A DNA stretch of 64,000 nucleotides from Prevotella sp. (lineage in GTDB: Bacteria; Bacteroidota; Bacteroidia; Bacteroidales; Bacteroidaceae). Under the pieces are notes generated by a model that saw nothing but the letters and a program-made list of their open reading frames with translations, ran no database searches and was not told where the DNA came from. The position numbers and the translations under genes were made by a program. Shown one piece after another: positions 9,388 to 18,404 of the stretch (positions within the stretch are counted from its first letter, which is position 1; each line of letters begins with the position of its first letter). The stretch spans positions 1 to 64,000 of the forward strand of contig JAEEJK010000043.1 in the NCBI GenBank assembly GCA_016281815.1, read 5' to 3'.

Positions 9388-11184
9388 TTATTTTACCAAT
9401 ACTTTCTTGGTGGTGCCGTCACTCATCCTGATAATGTTCAATCCTTTTTGAGGATTCTTGATGGCACGTCCGTCAATAGTATATCGTGAGATGACGGTGG
9501 CTTCCTCGGCACTTTCATGATGAATGGCCGAAGCATCACCGATGGCCGTCTGTGCGGCATTGATAATATAGCCTGTTGTCCTGTCTATCAGCATGGCGAT
9601 GACCTTCAGTTTGGACTTGTCCTGAATGAGTTTCTTGTTGGAGATGTTGACCTCGTATGAAAAATCTTGTACAGCGCCATCTACAATGTTGGGATTCACG
9701 GATCCGTCTATGCCTTTCTTGACATTCCACGCTGCCACAGGTACATGGTTGAACTCCAAACCTGAAACATAAGAACCAGAATTGTACCAGAACTGCATAT
9801 CGCTGTCGCCACTGCCGCCGGACAGGTAGTTGGCTTGCCTCCAATCGCTGCCAGAACCCTTCAATCCGTCTTCCACAAGAACAAAGGCAAGACCATACTG
9901 ACCGTTTTCATCTGAATAGACAAACTTGGTCTTGGTGTCAAGTTTGATGGCCGTCATTTCCGGTCCTGTCCATGAGGCTGTGGCCTCTATGCTTGCTATT
10001 GACACATAGTTCTCCAAAATGTAATCAAGATAATATTTCAGATAATCTGCTGATGGATACAAATCATATTCCCTGTTAATCCTTGCTCCAGGATAACCAG
10101 AGGGCGAGTCGATGGCTGAGTAATCAATGATTTCCATCACGTCACCTTTGTGAACTGCAATCAGGGCCACTTTGTCACCATATGTTTCATGGGTCTTTTC
10201 CATTCCGACAAATCCGTAGGGGCAATATCCGCACCATGTGCCCGTGAATTCCTCTACAACAGGCAAGGCAGCAGGCTTTTCGGAGATGGTGATCAAGTTG
10301 CCTGAAGCGGTTTTCTTGCTGGATGTGTTGGCGCTGCCGTTCACCTTGCTGATGGTCAGTATCTTGCTGTATTTCTTGGCTTCTGCATCTGCCGAAAATG
10401 GAATATAGGCGGTTCCTGTGGCGGCAAAGGGTATCTTGTCCGTATTTACACTTTGCTCTGCCGACTCTGCTCCATTTGTTGTGATGGTGTAACTGATGGA
10501 TGAGATAGGTTCTTTTCCCGTATTATATATCTCAACTGGCACTGTCGCTGTCCCGCCTTTTAACACATATGATGTGCCAAAATCCAAAGGCGTGGCTTCG
10601 TTGTCGTTGAGAGTAACACCGCTTAACAGTACCTGTATGGCGAGATTTCCATACCCTTCACCATAGAAATCCATCCAGTCATTCCCTGTGACGCGATAAT
10701 AGAAACCATTGGCCACATCTTTTCCTCCACCCATGATGGGATACGCCTTTCCTGAGATACGAAATGAATATCCGACATAGATTCCCTCATTATTGATGGA
10801 ATAGGGGGATGTCAGTTGTATCTCATTGAGTTTTGAAACTAATGAGGATCTTGGGACTGATTGTGTATAATCTGCATTCGAAATATTTGAGGGCAGTTTC
10901 TTTGAAATCCACAACGTCATGTCGCCCACAGATGAAATGTCATTGCCGAGCCATAGACGTATGGCATTAATGGAGGCAGAACCGGCTATGGGATGATGGG
11001 CTGGGATGAAAATGGCGGCATCGATGGTGGTAGATTGGCCATACCCCAAGTGTCCTTCATACGGCAGGTTGGCTGCATCATTCTCACTAAAGTACCCCCA
11101 CCATATTTGTTCACCAAGTGTCATTTTCGCATGGCTGATGATGGCGGTCATCAGGGTGATCAGGAGTAAAAATGTTTTTTTCAT
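9388..11184 (-). CDS. Secreted Omp28-like protein with thioredoxin fold and type IX-like C-terminal domain
   Basis: 598 residues. Signal peptide (ends ISHA), an N-terminal beta-rich region to about residue 310, then an Omp28-type thioredoxin-like domain starting VVEEFTGTWCGYCPYG, where CGYC is a CxxC redox motif, followed by HKGDVMEIIDY. The last 70-80 residues end TIDGRAIKNPQKGLNIIRMSDGTTKKVLVK-like (split here: TIDGRAIKNPQKGLN, then IIRMSDGTTKKVLVK), a classic T9SS type A-like sorting domain. Family members are outer-membrane or surface proteins, some with disulfide exchange potential. It lies 39 bases after the DUF5107-TPR gene and may be co-transcribed with it. Confidence 0.8.
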   Translation of the reverse strand: MKKTFLLLITLMTAIISHAKMTLGEQIWWGYFSENDAANLPYEGHLGYGQSTTIDAAIFIPAHHPIAGSASINAIRLWLGNDISSVGDMTLWISKKLPSNISNADYTQSVPRSSLVSKLNEIQLTSPYSINNEGIYVGYSFRISGKAYPIMGGGKDVANGFYYRVTGNDWMDFYGEGYGNLAIQVLLSGVTLNDNEATPLDFGTSYVLKGGTATVPVEIYNTGKEPISSISYTITTNGAESAEQSVNTDKIPFAATGTAYIPFSADAEAKKYSKILTISKVNGSANTSSKKTASGNLITISEKPAALPVVEEFTGTWCGYCPYGFVGMEKTHETYGDKVALIAVHKGDVMEIIDYSAIDSPSGYPGARINREYDLYPSADYLKYYLDYILENYVSIASIEATASWTGPEMTAIKLDTKTKFVYSDENGQYGLAFVLVEDGLKGSGSDWRQANYLSGGSGDSDMQFWYNSGSYVSGLEFNHVPVAAWNVKKGIDGSVNPNIVDGAVQDFSYEVNISNKKLIQDKSKLKVIAMLIDRTTGYIINAAQTAIGDASAIHHESAEEATVISRYTIDGRAIKNPQKGLNIIRMSDGTTKKVLVK

Positions 11185-11223
11185 ATTCTGTTGGTTTTAA
11201 TGATGATCTATGTCTTGTTATTC

Positions 11224-14200
11224 CTACAAATGTGCTTCAATCAGTGAGCGGAACTGCTGGATTCCCTGATGGTTGTTGTCAAGTGCTTCCACCTCGTCGA
11301 GATATTTCATCGCATGTTCCATGTCACCCATGCCGTAATAGCCCAGGGCGAGCATATACTTGCAGTGGATGATGTTCTTCGTGTCAAGGGAGTCTTCCCA
11401 GATCAGCAGGTCGGGCAGAGAGACGGCGAAGTAGTCCATTGTCTGCTTCTCAAAGAGGTGCTGCTTGCCATAGTTGATGAGTTTGTAGAACCGTCCGTGG
11501 GCTTCTGCTTCTCGCCTGAGTTGGAGGAGTGCCATTCCCTGATAGAAAATCTTGTCGGGTTTGGCGTCGTTATAGTACATGGCGGCGGCGGGCTCCTGCG
11601 GTCCTTTGGTGGCTTCCTCCCAACTTTCAAGGGCTTTCTCATGTTGTCCAAGTGCATCATAGGCGATGCCAAGCAAATAATGGAAATCATTCTCCTGTGC
11701 ACCGAAAAGTTTGCCTTCGCCAAGGTGGTGGGGATATTCCAGACACTCGTTGAGCCACTTGATGGCTTTTGGATAATCCTTGGCGGCTATCGCTTTCTTG
11801 GCCAGTTCAACCCGACAGATCTGATATTGCGCCGACACCTTGCCCTCACCGCCTTCCCAGGGATGGAAGATATGGGCATCGAGTCGTTGCATGGCTTCCT
11901 CATGACGGCCAGTCTGATTGAGCAGGGTGATTTCCTCCAATACGAGGTCATCACGGCGCTCAACCAGTTGGGGATATTGCTGCAAGAAGTTGAGACGCTC
12001 CTGATGGGACCGGTGCAGTCGCTTGTAGAGTTGGTCGAGTTCCATGAGCACTCGTTCATCACTCTCATCAAGACGGAAGGCTCGTTCCATAAAATCGAGA
12101 GCCTCTTCCTGACGGTCTTGCTTGTTGAATCGGGCTAAGGCCAGGTTGCGCCACACCGTGGGGAAGGTCGGGTCGAGCCGGGCAGACAGTTCCCAGTTTT
12201 TGATGGCAAGGTCATACTGACGTGCGGCATAGTACAGGCATCCCAGATAATAGGGCGCGCGTGCTCCGTCTGGATTCATCACGATAGCCATGCCAAGCAC
12301 TTGCACGTCTTCCAGACGGTTGGGGAAGCAGTAGGCGGGAGACTGCTTCTCTGCTTTCTCAAACCAATCGTTGGCTTCTACCGCATCACCTTGGCGCATC
12401 AGGCACCAACCGATATAATAATAGGTCATGGGGGTGGCGGCCTGCCGTTCGATGGCGTGTTGCCAGAGGGTGACGGCTTCCTCAAAACAGCCTGCGGCAC
12501 AGTAGTCGAGAGCCACCTCATCATAGTTGTTGGACATCCCGTGCATCATATCCAACATCTCATCGAGCGCCTGAATGTTGCCTGTGAGCAAGTGCTGCTC
12601 GAAGAGGCAACCATAGTTGAACAGGTCGGTGGAGAGCGCCTTCTTGCAGGTGGCGAGCATCTTGTCTGAACAGCCCATTTTGCGGAGAACGGTGGCCTTC
12701 ATAGCCAAGGCCTTCTGGTTGTGGGCATTGAAGATGAGGCAACGGTCCAGTTCGTCGAGCGCATCCTCAAACCGGCCTTGCGCTACGCTGATCTTGGCGG
12801 CCTCGAAATAGCCGGCATCAGCCCATGCCTTGTTCCAGGTGGATTTCCAGAATAGTTCGTAAGCCTCTTCTATTTTTCCTTGATATTTCAGGGCGAGAGC
12901 GAGATTGTAGATGGGTTCGCCGTCATAGGGATTGGGATTGCGCTTGGTGATGAGCCGCACAGCCTTGCGCAGCAATTCCTCTGCCTTGGCAAAGCGACCT
13001 TTGCGGATATACCACAGGCCCAGGGCGTTGAGGCATCGGATATCGTTCGGGTCACGGCGCAGAGCCTCTTCGTAATAGTCGGTGGGACTCCATGTGGCAT
13101 GGCGGTATTGCTCCAGATGCAGACCTGTGAGATAGAGTTGCTCGTTGGTCTTTACTTGTTCGGGCAGGAGCGCGGCCTCGGCGCTGTCGGGGATGGGACG
13201 GATCTCGTCGGCTTCGGCATGCCAACTGAGCACGGTGCGCTGTCCGTAGACGAAGGTCTTGCGGATTTCAAAAGTGAGTTCTCCCCACTTGGCTCCGTTG
13301 ACATCAACCGTCTCGGAAAGCACTTCTTCCGGCGACAGGATATGTTCCTGCTGATAATACACCTCACCGTTGTCGTTTCTGAGGATGAGGCATACTTCTT
13401 GTTTGCTGGTAGCAAAGACCTTGAAGCCAACCTTTCCGTCATCGGCCTCGTCGATATTGAAGACCAAGTCCTTTGACGCTTCCTTCACGATGCCAATCTC
13501 GCGGTAGGGCATGAAATACTGCACAAACTGCTTTTCCTCGTAAGGCATGAGCCATGAGAAATCGGGCTGGTTTTCCGTATAGACACCGGCCATCAGTTCG
13601 ATATATGGACGGAATCCCTCGCGGTTGAGGTTCCAGCGTTTCATCTCCTCTGGCGATGCCTCGTCGGTCAGATTGCGGTCCCAGGCTCGTCCGAAGTCAC
13701 CATTGCCCCAGGTCCACTGCTTTTTGCCGGGCGAGAAATGATGACTGGCCACATGGAGCATGCCGGCTTGGGTGTCGTTCTCATAACCTCCCTCAAAGTT
13801 GAAGCGGCTGTTGACGCCCATGTAGGAAGTGGGAACAGGGATGTTGCGGTAGTTGGAGATGTCCACTCCGGCTGAGTAGTCCATTTTATAATATGTGCCC
13901 GTGGCGATGGGAAATGATGAAACGGCACGCTTCCCGTGGTCGAAGACGGCATTGATGTCGGGCGGGAACACACTTTGGTAGGCGTCGTTGACTTCCACGG
14001 CAGGGTTGGCCCACCACAGGAATGTCTGCGGCAGGTCAGTGCGGTTGTAGAGGCGTCCTTTTATTTCAAGATACGCACAACCGGGACGGAGCGTGAAACC
14101 GGCGGCTCCTTTTTGATGGAACATTTTTTCCATCTCGCTCACCCATACAGTCACTGAACCGTCATCGTTGGCTTCAATGGCGGTGTCGACGGGCATGAAG

Positions 14201-14583
14201 GTGGAGGGACGGTGGTGTTGGGGCCAGTTGAACTCAATCCCGCCGGAAATCCACGGACCAGTCAGACCTACCAGTGCCGGTTTGACGACATGGTTGTAAT
14301 AGACGAAGTGGCGCTTGGCAATCTTGTCGTATGCCATCTGCACACGTCCGCCCAACTCGGGCAGCACCATCACCTTGATGTACTCATTTTCCATCCAGAT
14401 GGCCAGATATTCCTTGTCGGTCTTCTCGTCTGCGATGTTTTCTATGACAGGGTAGGGATACACCACTCCGCTCGAACCTTGATAGACGCGTTTCTCCAGG
14501 AATATAGGGTTCTTTTCTGGCTTCCCCACCTCATAGGTCGGAATCGTCACCAGTTCTCTCCATGCTTTTACCGTCTCTTTCAT
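11224..14583 (-). CDS. DUF5107 domain protein with tetratricopeptide repeats
   Basis: 1119 residues from the ATG at 14583 (KETVKAWRELVTIPTY follows); a longer in-frame start at 14682 reads through AT-rich intergenic sequence and is unlikely. Residues 1-330 form the DUF5107 domain, a galactose-mutarotase-like fold, with WMENEYIKVMVLPELGGRV, GGIEFNWPQHHRPS and WWANPAVEV. From about residue 500 to the end there are many TPR-like helical pairs. There is no signal peptide, so it is probably cytoplasmic. It lies directly downstream of a sugar porter (116-base gap), which suggests a role in handling an imported sugar or glycoside. The reaction, if any, is not known to me. Confidence 0.8.
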   Translation of the reverse strand: MKETVKAWRELVTIPTYEVGKPEKNPIFLEKRVYQGSSGVVYPYPVIENIADEKTDKEYLAIWMENEYIKVMVLPELGGRVQMAYDKIAKRHFVYYNHVVKPALVGLTGPWISGGIEFNWPQHHRPSTFMPVDTAIEANDDGSVTVWVSEMEKMFHQKGAAGFTLRPGCAYLEIKGRLYNRTDLPQTFLWWANPAVEVNDAYQSVFPPDINAVFDHGKRAVSSFPIATGTYYKMDYSAGVDISNYRNIPVPTSYMGVNSRFNFEGGYENDTQAGMLHVASHHFSPGKKQWTWGNGDFGRAWDRNLTDEASPEEMKRWNLNREGFRPYIELMAGVYTENQPDFSWLMPYEEKQFVQYFMPYREIGIVKEASKDLVFNIDEADDGKVGFKVFATSKQEVCLILRNDNGEVYYQQEHILSPEEVLSETVDVNGAKWGELTFEIRKTFVYGQRTVLSWHAEADEIRPIPDSAEAALLPEQVKTNEQLYLTGLHLEQYRHATWSPTDYYEEALRRDPNDIRCLNALGLWYIRKGRFAKAEELLRKAVRLITKRNPNPYDGEPIYNLALALKYQGKIEEAYELFWKSTWNKAWADAGYFEAAKISVAQGRFEDALDELDRCLIFNAHNQKALAMKATVLRKMGCSDKMLATCKKALSTDLFNYGCLFEQHLLTGNIQALDEMLDMMHGMSNNYDEVALDYCAAGCFEEAVTLWQHAIERQAATPMTYYYIGWCLMRQGDAVEANDWFEKAEKQSPAYCFPNRLEDVQVLGMAIVMNPDGARAPYYLGCLYYAARQYDLAIKNWELSARLDPTFPTVWRNLALARFNKQDRQEEALDFMERAFRLDESDERVLMELDQLYKRLHRSHQERLNFLQQYPQLVERRDDLVLEEITLLNQTGRHEEAMQRLDAHIFHPWEGGEGKVSAQYQICRVELAKKAIAAKDYPKAIKWLNECLEYPHHLGEGKLFGAQENDFHYLLGIAYDALGQHEKALESWEEATKGPQEPAAAMYYNDAKPDKIFYQGMALLQLRREAEAHGRFYKLINYGKQHLFEKQTMDYFAVSLPDLLIWEDSLDTKNIIHCKYMLALGYYGMGDMEHAMKYLDEVEALDNNHQGIQQFRSLIEAHL

Positions 14584-14634
14584 TTTGTATATATTTTTAG
14601 TTCGGGAGTTTAGACAATAGTCCTTTTTGTTTGG

Positions 14635-14653
14635 GTTGCGTCGAAAACGCAAC
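14635..14653. other. Short hairpin between sugar porter and DUF5107 genes
   Basis: GTTGCGT (14635-14641) pairs with 14647-14653 across a 5-nt loop. No T run follows on either strand, so it is not a convincing terminator; it could be an mRNA processing or attenuation structure. Confidence 0.35.
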
Positions 14654-14666
14654 ATACAGAGAAGCC

Positions 14667-14708
14667 ATTCTTCATTCTTCACTCTTCACTCTTCACTCTT
14701 CACTCTTC
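14667..14708. repeat. Heptamer array at the sugar-porter stop codon (6 units)
   Basis: Six units of A(T/C)TCTTC on the plus strand, i.e. GAAGAGT or GAAGAAT on the coding strand. The TGA stop of the transporter (14700-14702) falls within the array; the last two residues, Glu-Glu, are encoded by it. Confidence 0.85.
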
Positions 14709-16007
14709 ACTCTGATTCACCAGTTCCTGTTCCAGTTGCTCCAGGCTCTTTCCCTTGGTCTCAGGACAGTTGCGCAGCAGGAAAATGAAGGCACAGAAGC
14801 AGATGGCACTGTAAATCCAGAAAGAACCGCTGCTGCCAAGGGCGGCGTTCATCGAGGGGAATGAGAATGTCAGCGTGCAGCAGCCCACCCACAGGGCAAA
14901 GGTGCAGGTCGCCATGGCAATGCCCCTGACGCGGTGGGGGAATATCTCTGCCAGTAGTGTCCAGGTGACAGGGGCAAGGGTCATGGCATAGACGGAGATG
15001 GCTGCCACCACCAGCGCCACCATCATGAATCCGGTCACCCCCATGAAGTAACAGGTGCCGAGTATCAGGTAGATGAGTCCCAACCCACCGGCACCAATCA
15101 GAATCAGTGTGCGGCGACCCCATTTCTCAATGGTGTAGAGGGCCACAAAGGTGAACAGCACGTTGGCAATGCCCGTGATGACGATGTTGATGAACATCCC
15201 GTCGACATTGAAGCCTGCTCCCACAAAGATTTCTTGCGCGTAGTTGAAGATGACATTCGTTCCGCACCATTGTTGGAAGACGGCAATGACGATTCCCAGT
15301 ATGAGCACCTTGCTGTACTTGTGCTGGAAGAGTTCGCGTAGCCCAGCCTCCTTCTTGGCGGGCTGTGCTTCTTTCACTGCTTTGAGTTTCAGGAAAACAG
15401 GACTTTCCGGAATGAAGAAACTCAGGAACAGGAACAGTGCGGCAGGGAATGTCTCTGCCCAGAACATCCAGCGCCAGCCCCATTCCTGATTCCATGCCAT
15501 GTTGGTGGCATCGGCAGTGTCGCGGGCGAGCAGCATGTTGACTATCTGGGCGGATAGGATGCCCAGCACGATGGTCATCTGGTTGAGACTCACCATGCGG
15601 CCGCGAATCTCAGCCGGACTCACCTCAGCGATGTACATCGGTGCCAGTGCCGAGGCTACGCCGATGCCCACACCTCCCACGAAGCGGGCCAAGTTAAATA
15701 AGGTGAAGTCGTTGAACAATCCCGTGGCAATGGCCGATACGGTGAATAGAATGGCCGACAGCATGAGCAAGGGCTTGCGCCCGTACTTGTCTGCGGCGGC
15801 ACCTGCCACCATGGCTCCTATCAGACAACCTACGAGGGCGGTGGTCATCGCCACACCCTGCATCAGGGGCGAGTCTGTAATGCCGAAATAGAGTTCATAA
15901 AATGGCTTAGCACCACCAATCACCACCCAGTCGTATCCGAAGAGCAGACCGCCCATCGCCGACACCAGGCAGATAAAAAAGAGAAATCCTTTGTTGAATT
16001 GTTGCAT
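14700..16007 (-). CDS. Sugar porter, major facilitator superfamily (XylE/GLUT-like)
   Basis: 435 residues starting at the ATG at 16007; a longer open frame to 16121 lacks family similarity. Twelve predicted helices and sugar-porter signatures: GYDWVVIGGAKPF in helix 1, DKYGRKPLL after helix 2, RFVGGVGIGVASALAPMYIAE, SPAEIRGRM, QQWCGTNVIFNYAQEIF in helix 7, EKWGRRTL, and PETKGKSLEQLEQE at the end. It should import a monosaccharide with protons. It leads the operon continuing into the DUF5107-TPR and perhaps Omp28-like genes, with about 360 bp of regulatory DNA upstream. The cargo sugar is not predictable from sequence alone; xylose, glucose or galactose are typical. Confidence 0.92.
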   Translation of the reverse strand: MQQFNKGFLFFICLVSAMGGLLFGYDWVVIGGAKPFYELYFGITDSPLMQGVAMTTALVGCLIGAMVAGAAADKYGRKPLLMLSAILFTVSAIATGLFNDFTLFNLARFVGGVGIGVASALAPMYIAEVSPAEIRGRMVSLNQMTIVLGILSAQIVNMLLARDTADATNMAWNQEWGWRWMFWAETFPAALFLFLSFFIPESPVFLKLKAVKEAQPAKKEAGLRELFQHKYSKVLILGIVIAVFQQWCGTNVIFNYAQEIFVGAGFNVDGMFINIVITGIANVLFTFVALYTIEKWGRRTLILIGAGGLGLIYLILGTCYFMGVTGFMMVALVVAAISVYAMTLAPVTWTLLAEIFPHRVRGIAMATCTFALWVGCCTLTFSFPSMNAALGSSGSFWIYSAICFCAFIFLLRNCPETKGKSLEQLEQELVNQSEE

Positions 16008-16366
16008 ATGGTTGTATGTCTTGTGTTTAGGTTGCAAAATATTTTCTCTCATATCATCTTCTGTATCAGCATCTGGGTATTGGCATATAGTTATAGGTGT
16101 TCTTGATGTTTTCCTTTGCAAATATGTGCTTGATGTTTTCTTTGAACCTAATTCCTATCATATCGATAAATCTCTTGTTCTAATCGTGTAATCATTGTCT
16201 CTATTCCATCTATTTCCTCTAAGGAATCGATAATTGGGTCTCAAGAACCCTCTTAAATCACTGTATATCAATATCTAATCTATATCAATATAGTATCTTT
16301 CTCAATTCCATTCCTCAATTCCATTTTAGTATTTCGACGCATTTTTTTGGAATTGATATGCGATTG
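16008..16366. other. Intergenic region upstream of the sugar porter
   Basis: No gene seen. It holds two near-identical copies of CTTGATGTTTTC(C)TTTG at 16102-16118 and 16129-16144, and a weak minus-strand -7-like box (CATATTTG) covering 16118-16125. AT-rich repeats CTCAATTCCATT occur at about 16303-16328. The direct repeat could be a regulator site for the sugar-porter operon. Confidence 0.4.
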
Positions 16367-18010
16367 CTATTCCATCATTTCGTATTTTAGCCATCTGTTT
16401 GAACCTATTTTGCGGATATGGCCTTCTTCTACCAAGGCTTGGAGTTGCCTCCAAATTTTCTTTGATGGGATTTCTTCGCCTATACGTTTCTGAATTTCCA
16501 TTGCCGATGCTATCTTATATATTCGCAAATCTTCCTTTATGAGTTCCTTGATACGGTAGTCCTCAATACGTTTCAGAGACGTTTTTCCCATGAATTGGCT
16601 GTTTTTTAGCAATAAGGGGTTCACCTGATATTCTTTGGACTTTGAGCGATTTTTGGTGCCGATGACAAGTTCTTTGTCTATCAACAAACGCAACCAAGAA
16701 CGAAGTGCATCTGCATCTTTTAGATTGAGGATTCTTATTAGTTCTGATGCAGTAAGGCTTTCATGCATGGCGATTAATCCAAGACATATCAGTTGCTTTT
16801 GTTTTACATCAAAATGTTTGTCGGCATATTGCATCACCTTAATCACTTCTTCATTGATAATTCGTCTGTCAATTCGAACAGACACGCTATCCTCACCTTC
16901 GGTCACCACTGGTATTGGCTTGCCGTTTGCCAACAGAGTTTCATACATCATATCATAGCCCGATCCTTCACGCTCCATTAAATGTAGAGCATAGAATAAT
17001 GCAGCCATGTGCTCATTCCTCTTCTTTGTTGTATGCAAGATATTCTTCACCGTGACACCTAATGGCAACCTGCCAGGATTTACAACTTCTATATGGTCAG
17101 GATGGATGTTAATGAAGATGTCGCCTCTTACCGTGTACGGTCTATGGACCAGTGCATTTGCAAGCAATTCTCGTATAACCTTCTCTGGGTAAGCCAAAAT
17201 ATTGCGTCTGAACAAGCCTTCTGTTATTTCAGTACTTTCTTTCCATTCTGGCACACGTTCCCATACACTGCTGATCATTTCGTAAGGGTTCTGCATATAG
17301 TCATCCCATAACCATTTGTTCACCTTTTCACCGTATTGATCATATTTGATGCACTGAATGACAGGGGCATTTTGTATTCTTCCCCGCTGTGTCTGTTTAC
17401 CGATAAAGAGTACGCCAAGATTGGTCATCTTGTCAGAGTCAGGGTCTGTGAGATAATAGAAATCCAAAATTTCTTTTGTCTCTTTCTGCTTGACAAAGTT
17501 TGAAACACGATCAGACTTTTTCAATAGTCCGATTAAAGCAGAGAGTTTTTCCGAGTCTGCATCCTGCCAACTGTATTTTGTCTCTGTATCTTCCCAACTG
17601 ATACAGCCTTTATCTTCTGCCAGACGTGAAATGTCTTCAGGGCCAACGGGCATACTGTTGTTGCCGATGCGCAGGAAGAACTTGCCGGAACTCGTAGCAG
17701 ATGGAGAATTGGGATTCCTCAAAATATGCAGTTTGATGTACTTTCCACCATTTTCTGCCACAAAAACTTCCGCAGTGAGGGTCACGCCTTGTGTTTTACC
17801 ACTAATCTTATTAACAATGTCTGTAGCGAGACCTTCTGGAATTATTTGTCCTTTTGGTGGAAGGGCTTGGCCATCTTCTATACCTATGTCAATATAGCCA
17901 CCTTCTGCATTGCTGAATGCCACACAGTCTTTGGCCAATTCATTAAAATCGGCTGTTTTTCCATACACTGTGCGTAGTGACTTTTTGTCATATATACTGT
18001 TTTCTTCCAT
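16367..18010 (-). CDS. AlbA_2 (Schlafen-like) domain ATP-binding regulator
   Basis: 547 residues from the ATG at 18010; a GTG at 18019 adds three. The N-terminal AlbA_2 domain shows DFNELAKDCVAFSNAEGGYIDIGIED near residues 20-45. The middle holds a GHKL-ATPase-like domain (RELLANALVHRPY, HPDHIEVVNPGRLP, EREGSGYDMMYE). The C-terminus from about 390 has two winged-helix-like segments. Such proteins are annotated as putative transcriptional regulators or RecG-like ATP-binding proteins; some are defence or stress related. It is monocistronic and visibly more AT-rich than its neighbours, which may point to acquisition. A 13-bp palindrome lies 43 bp upstream of its start. The function is unproven. 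Confidence 0.8.
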   Translation of the reverse strand: MEENSIYDKKSLRTVYGKTADFNELAKDCVAFSNAEGGYIDIGIEDGQALPPKGQIIPEGLATDIVNKISGKTQGVTLTAEVFVAENGGKYIKLHILRNPNSPSATSSGKFFLRIGNNSMPVGPEDISRLAEDKGCISWEDTETKYSWQDADSEKLSALIGLLKKSDRVSNFVKQKETKEILDFYYLTDPDSDKMTNLGVLFIGKQTQRGRIQNAPVIQCIKYDQYGEKVNKWLWDDYMQNPYEMISSVWERVPEWKESTEITEGLFRRNILAYPEKVIRELLANALVHRPYTVRGDIFINIHPDHIEVVNPGRLPLGVTVKNILHTTKKRNEHMAALFYALHLMEREGSGYDMMYETLLANGKPIPVVTEGEDSVSVRIDRRIINEEVIKVMQYADKHFDVKQKQLICLGLIAMHESLTASELIRILNLKDADALRSWLRLLIDKELVIGTKNRSKSKEYQVNPLLLKNSQFMGKTSLKRIEDYRIKELIKEDLRIYKIASAMEIQKRIGEEIPSKKIWRQLQALVEEGHIRKIGSNRWLKYEMME

Positions 18011-18404
18011 CTTTAACACTAGTTTTACTAGAAGATATGATGATGCTCTAACTTGGGATTATCCCATAATCAGGTTATAATGGTCCTTAAACGGGCACTT
18101 CTGCAAAATGGTGAATTATGTAAGTCTGTTATTCCAGCAAACACTAACTTGAAGCAATCCATTTCTTTTTCCTACCATTCAATGATGATTCAAGGGTACA
18201 AATTTACTTAATAATACGAAGAAACAATCAGTAAATCGGAGAAAAGTTTTTAGAAATGACATTAAATGAAAAGAATTAATTGTATATATGCATAAACAGA
18301 ATTGAAACTAAGGAGTTATAAAAGTTGTTGATCAACTCCTTTAACTCCTTTGCTCCAATAATAACTTTCAGCCTGTAAAAGATGATTTGACTACTTGACC
18401 AAGT
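18011..18404. other. Intergenic region between the TonB receptor and the AlbA_2 gene
   Basis: No gene found. It contains the palindrome TGGGATTATCCCA (18054-18066), a possible operator for the AlbA_2 gene, and a weak stem (AAGGAGTT at 18310-18317 with 18334-18341) that could terminate transcripts in either direction, though its T tract is poor. Confidence 0.4.
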
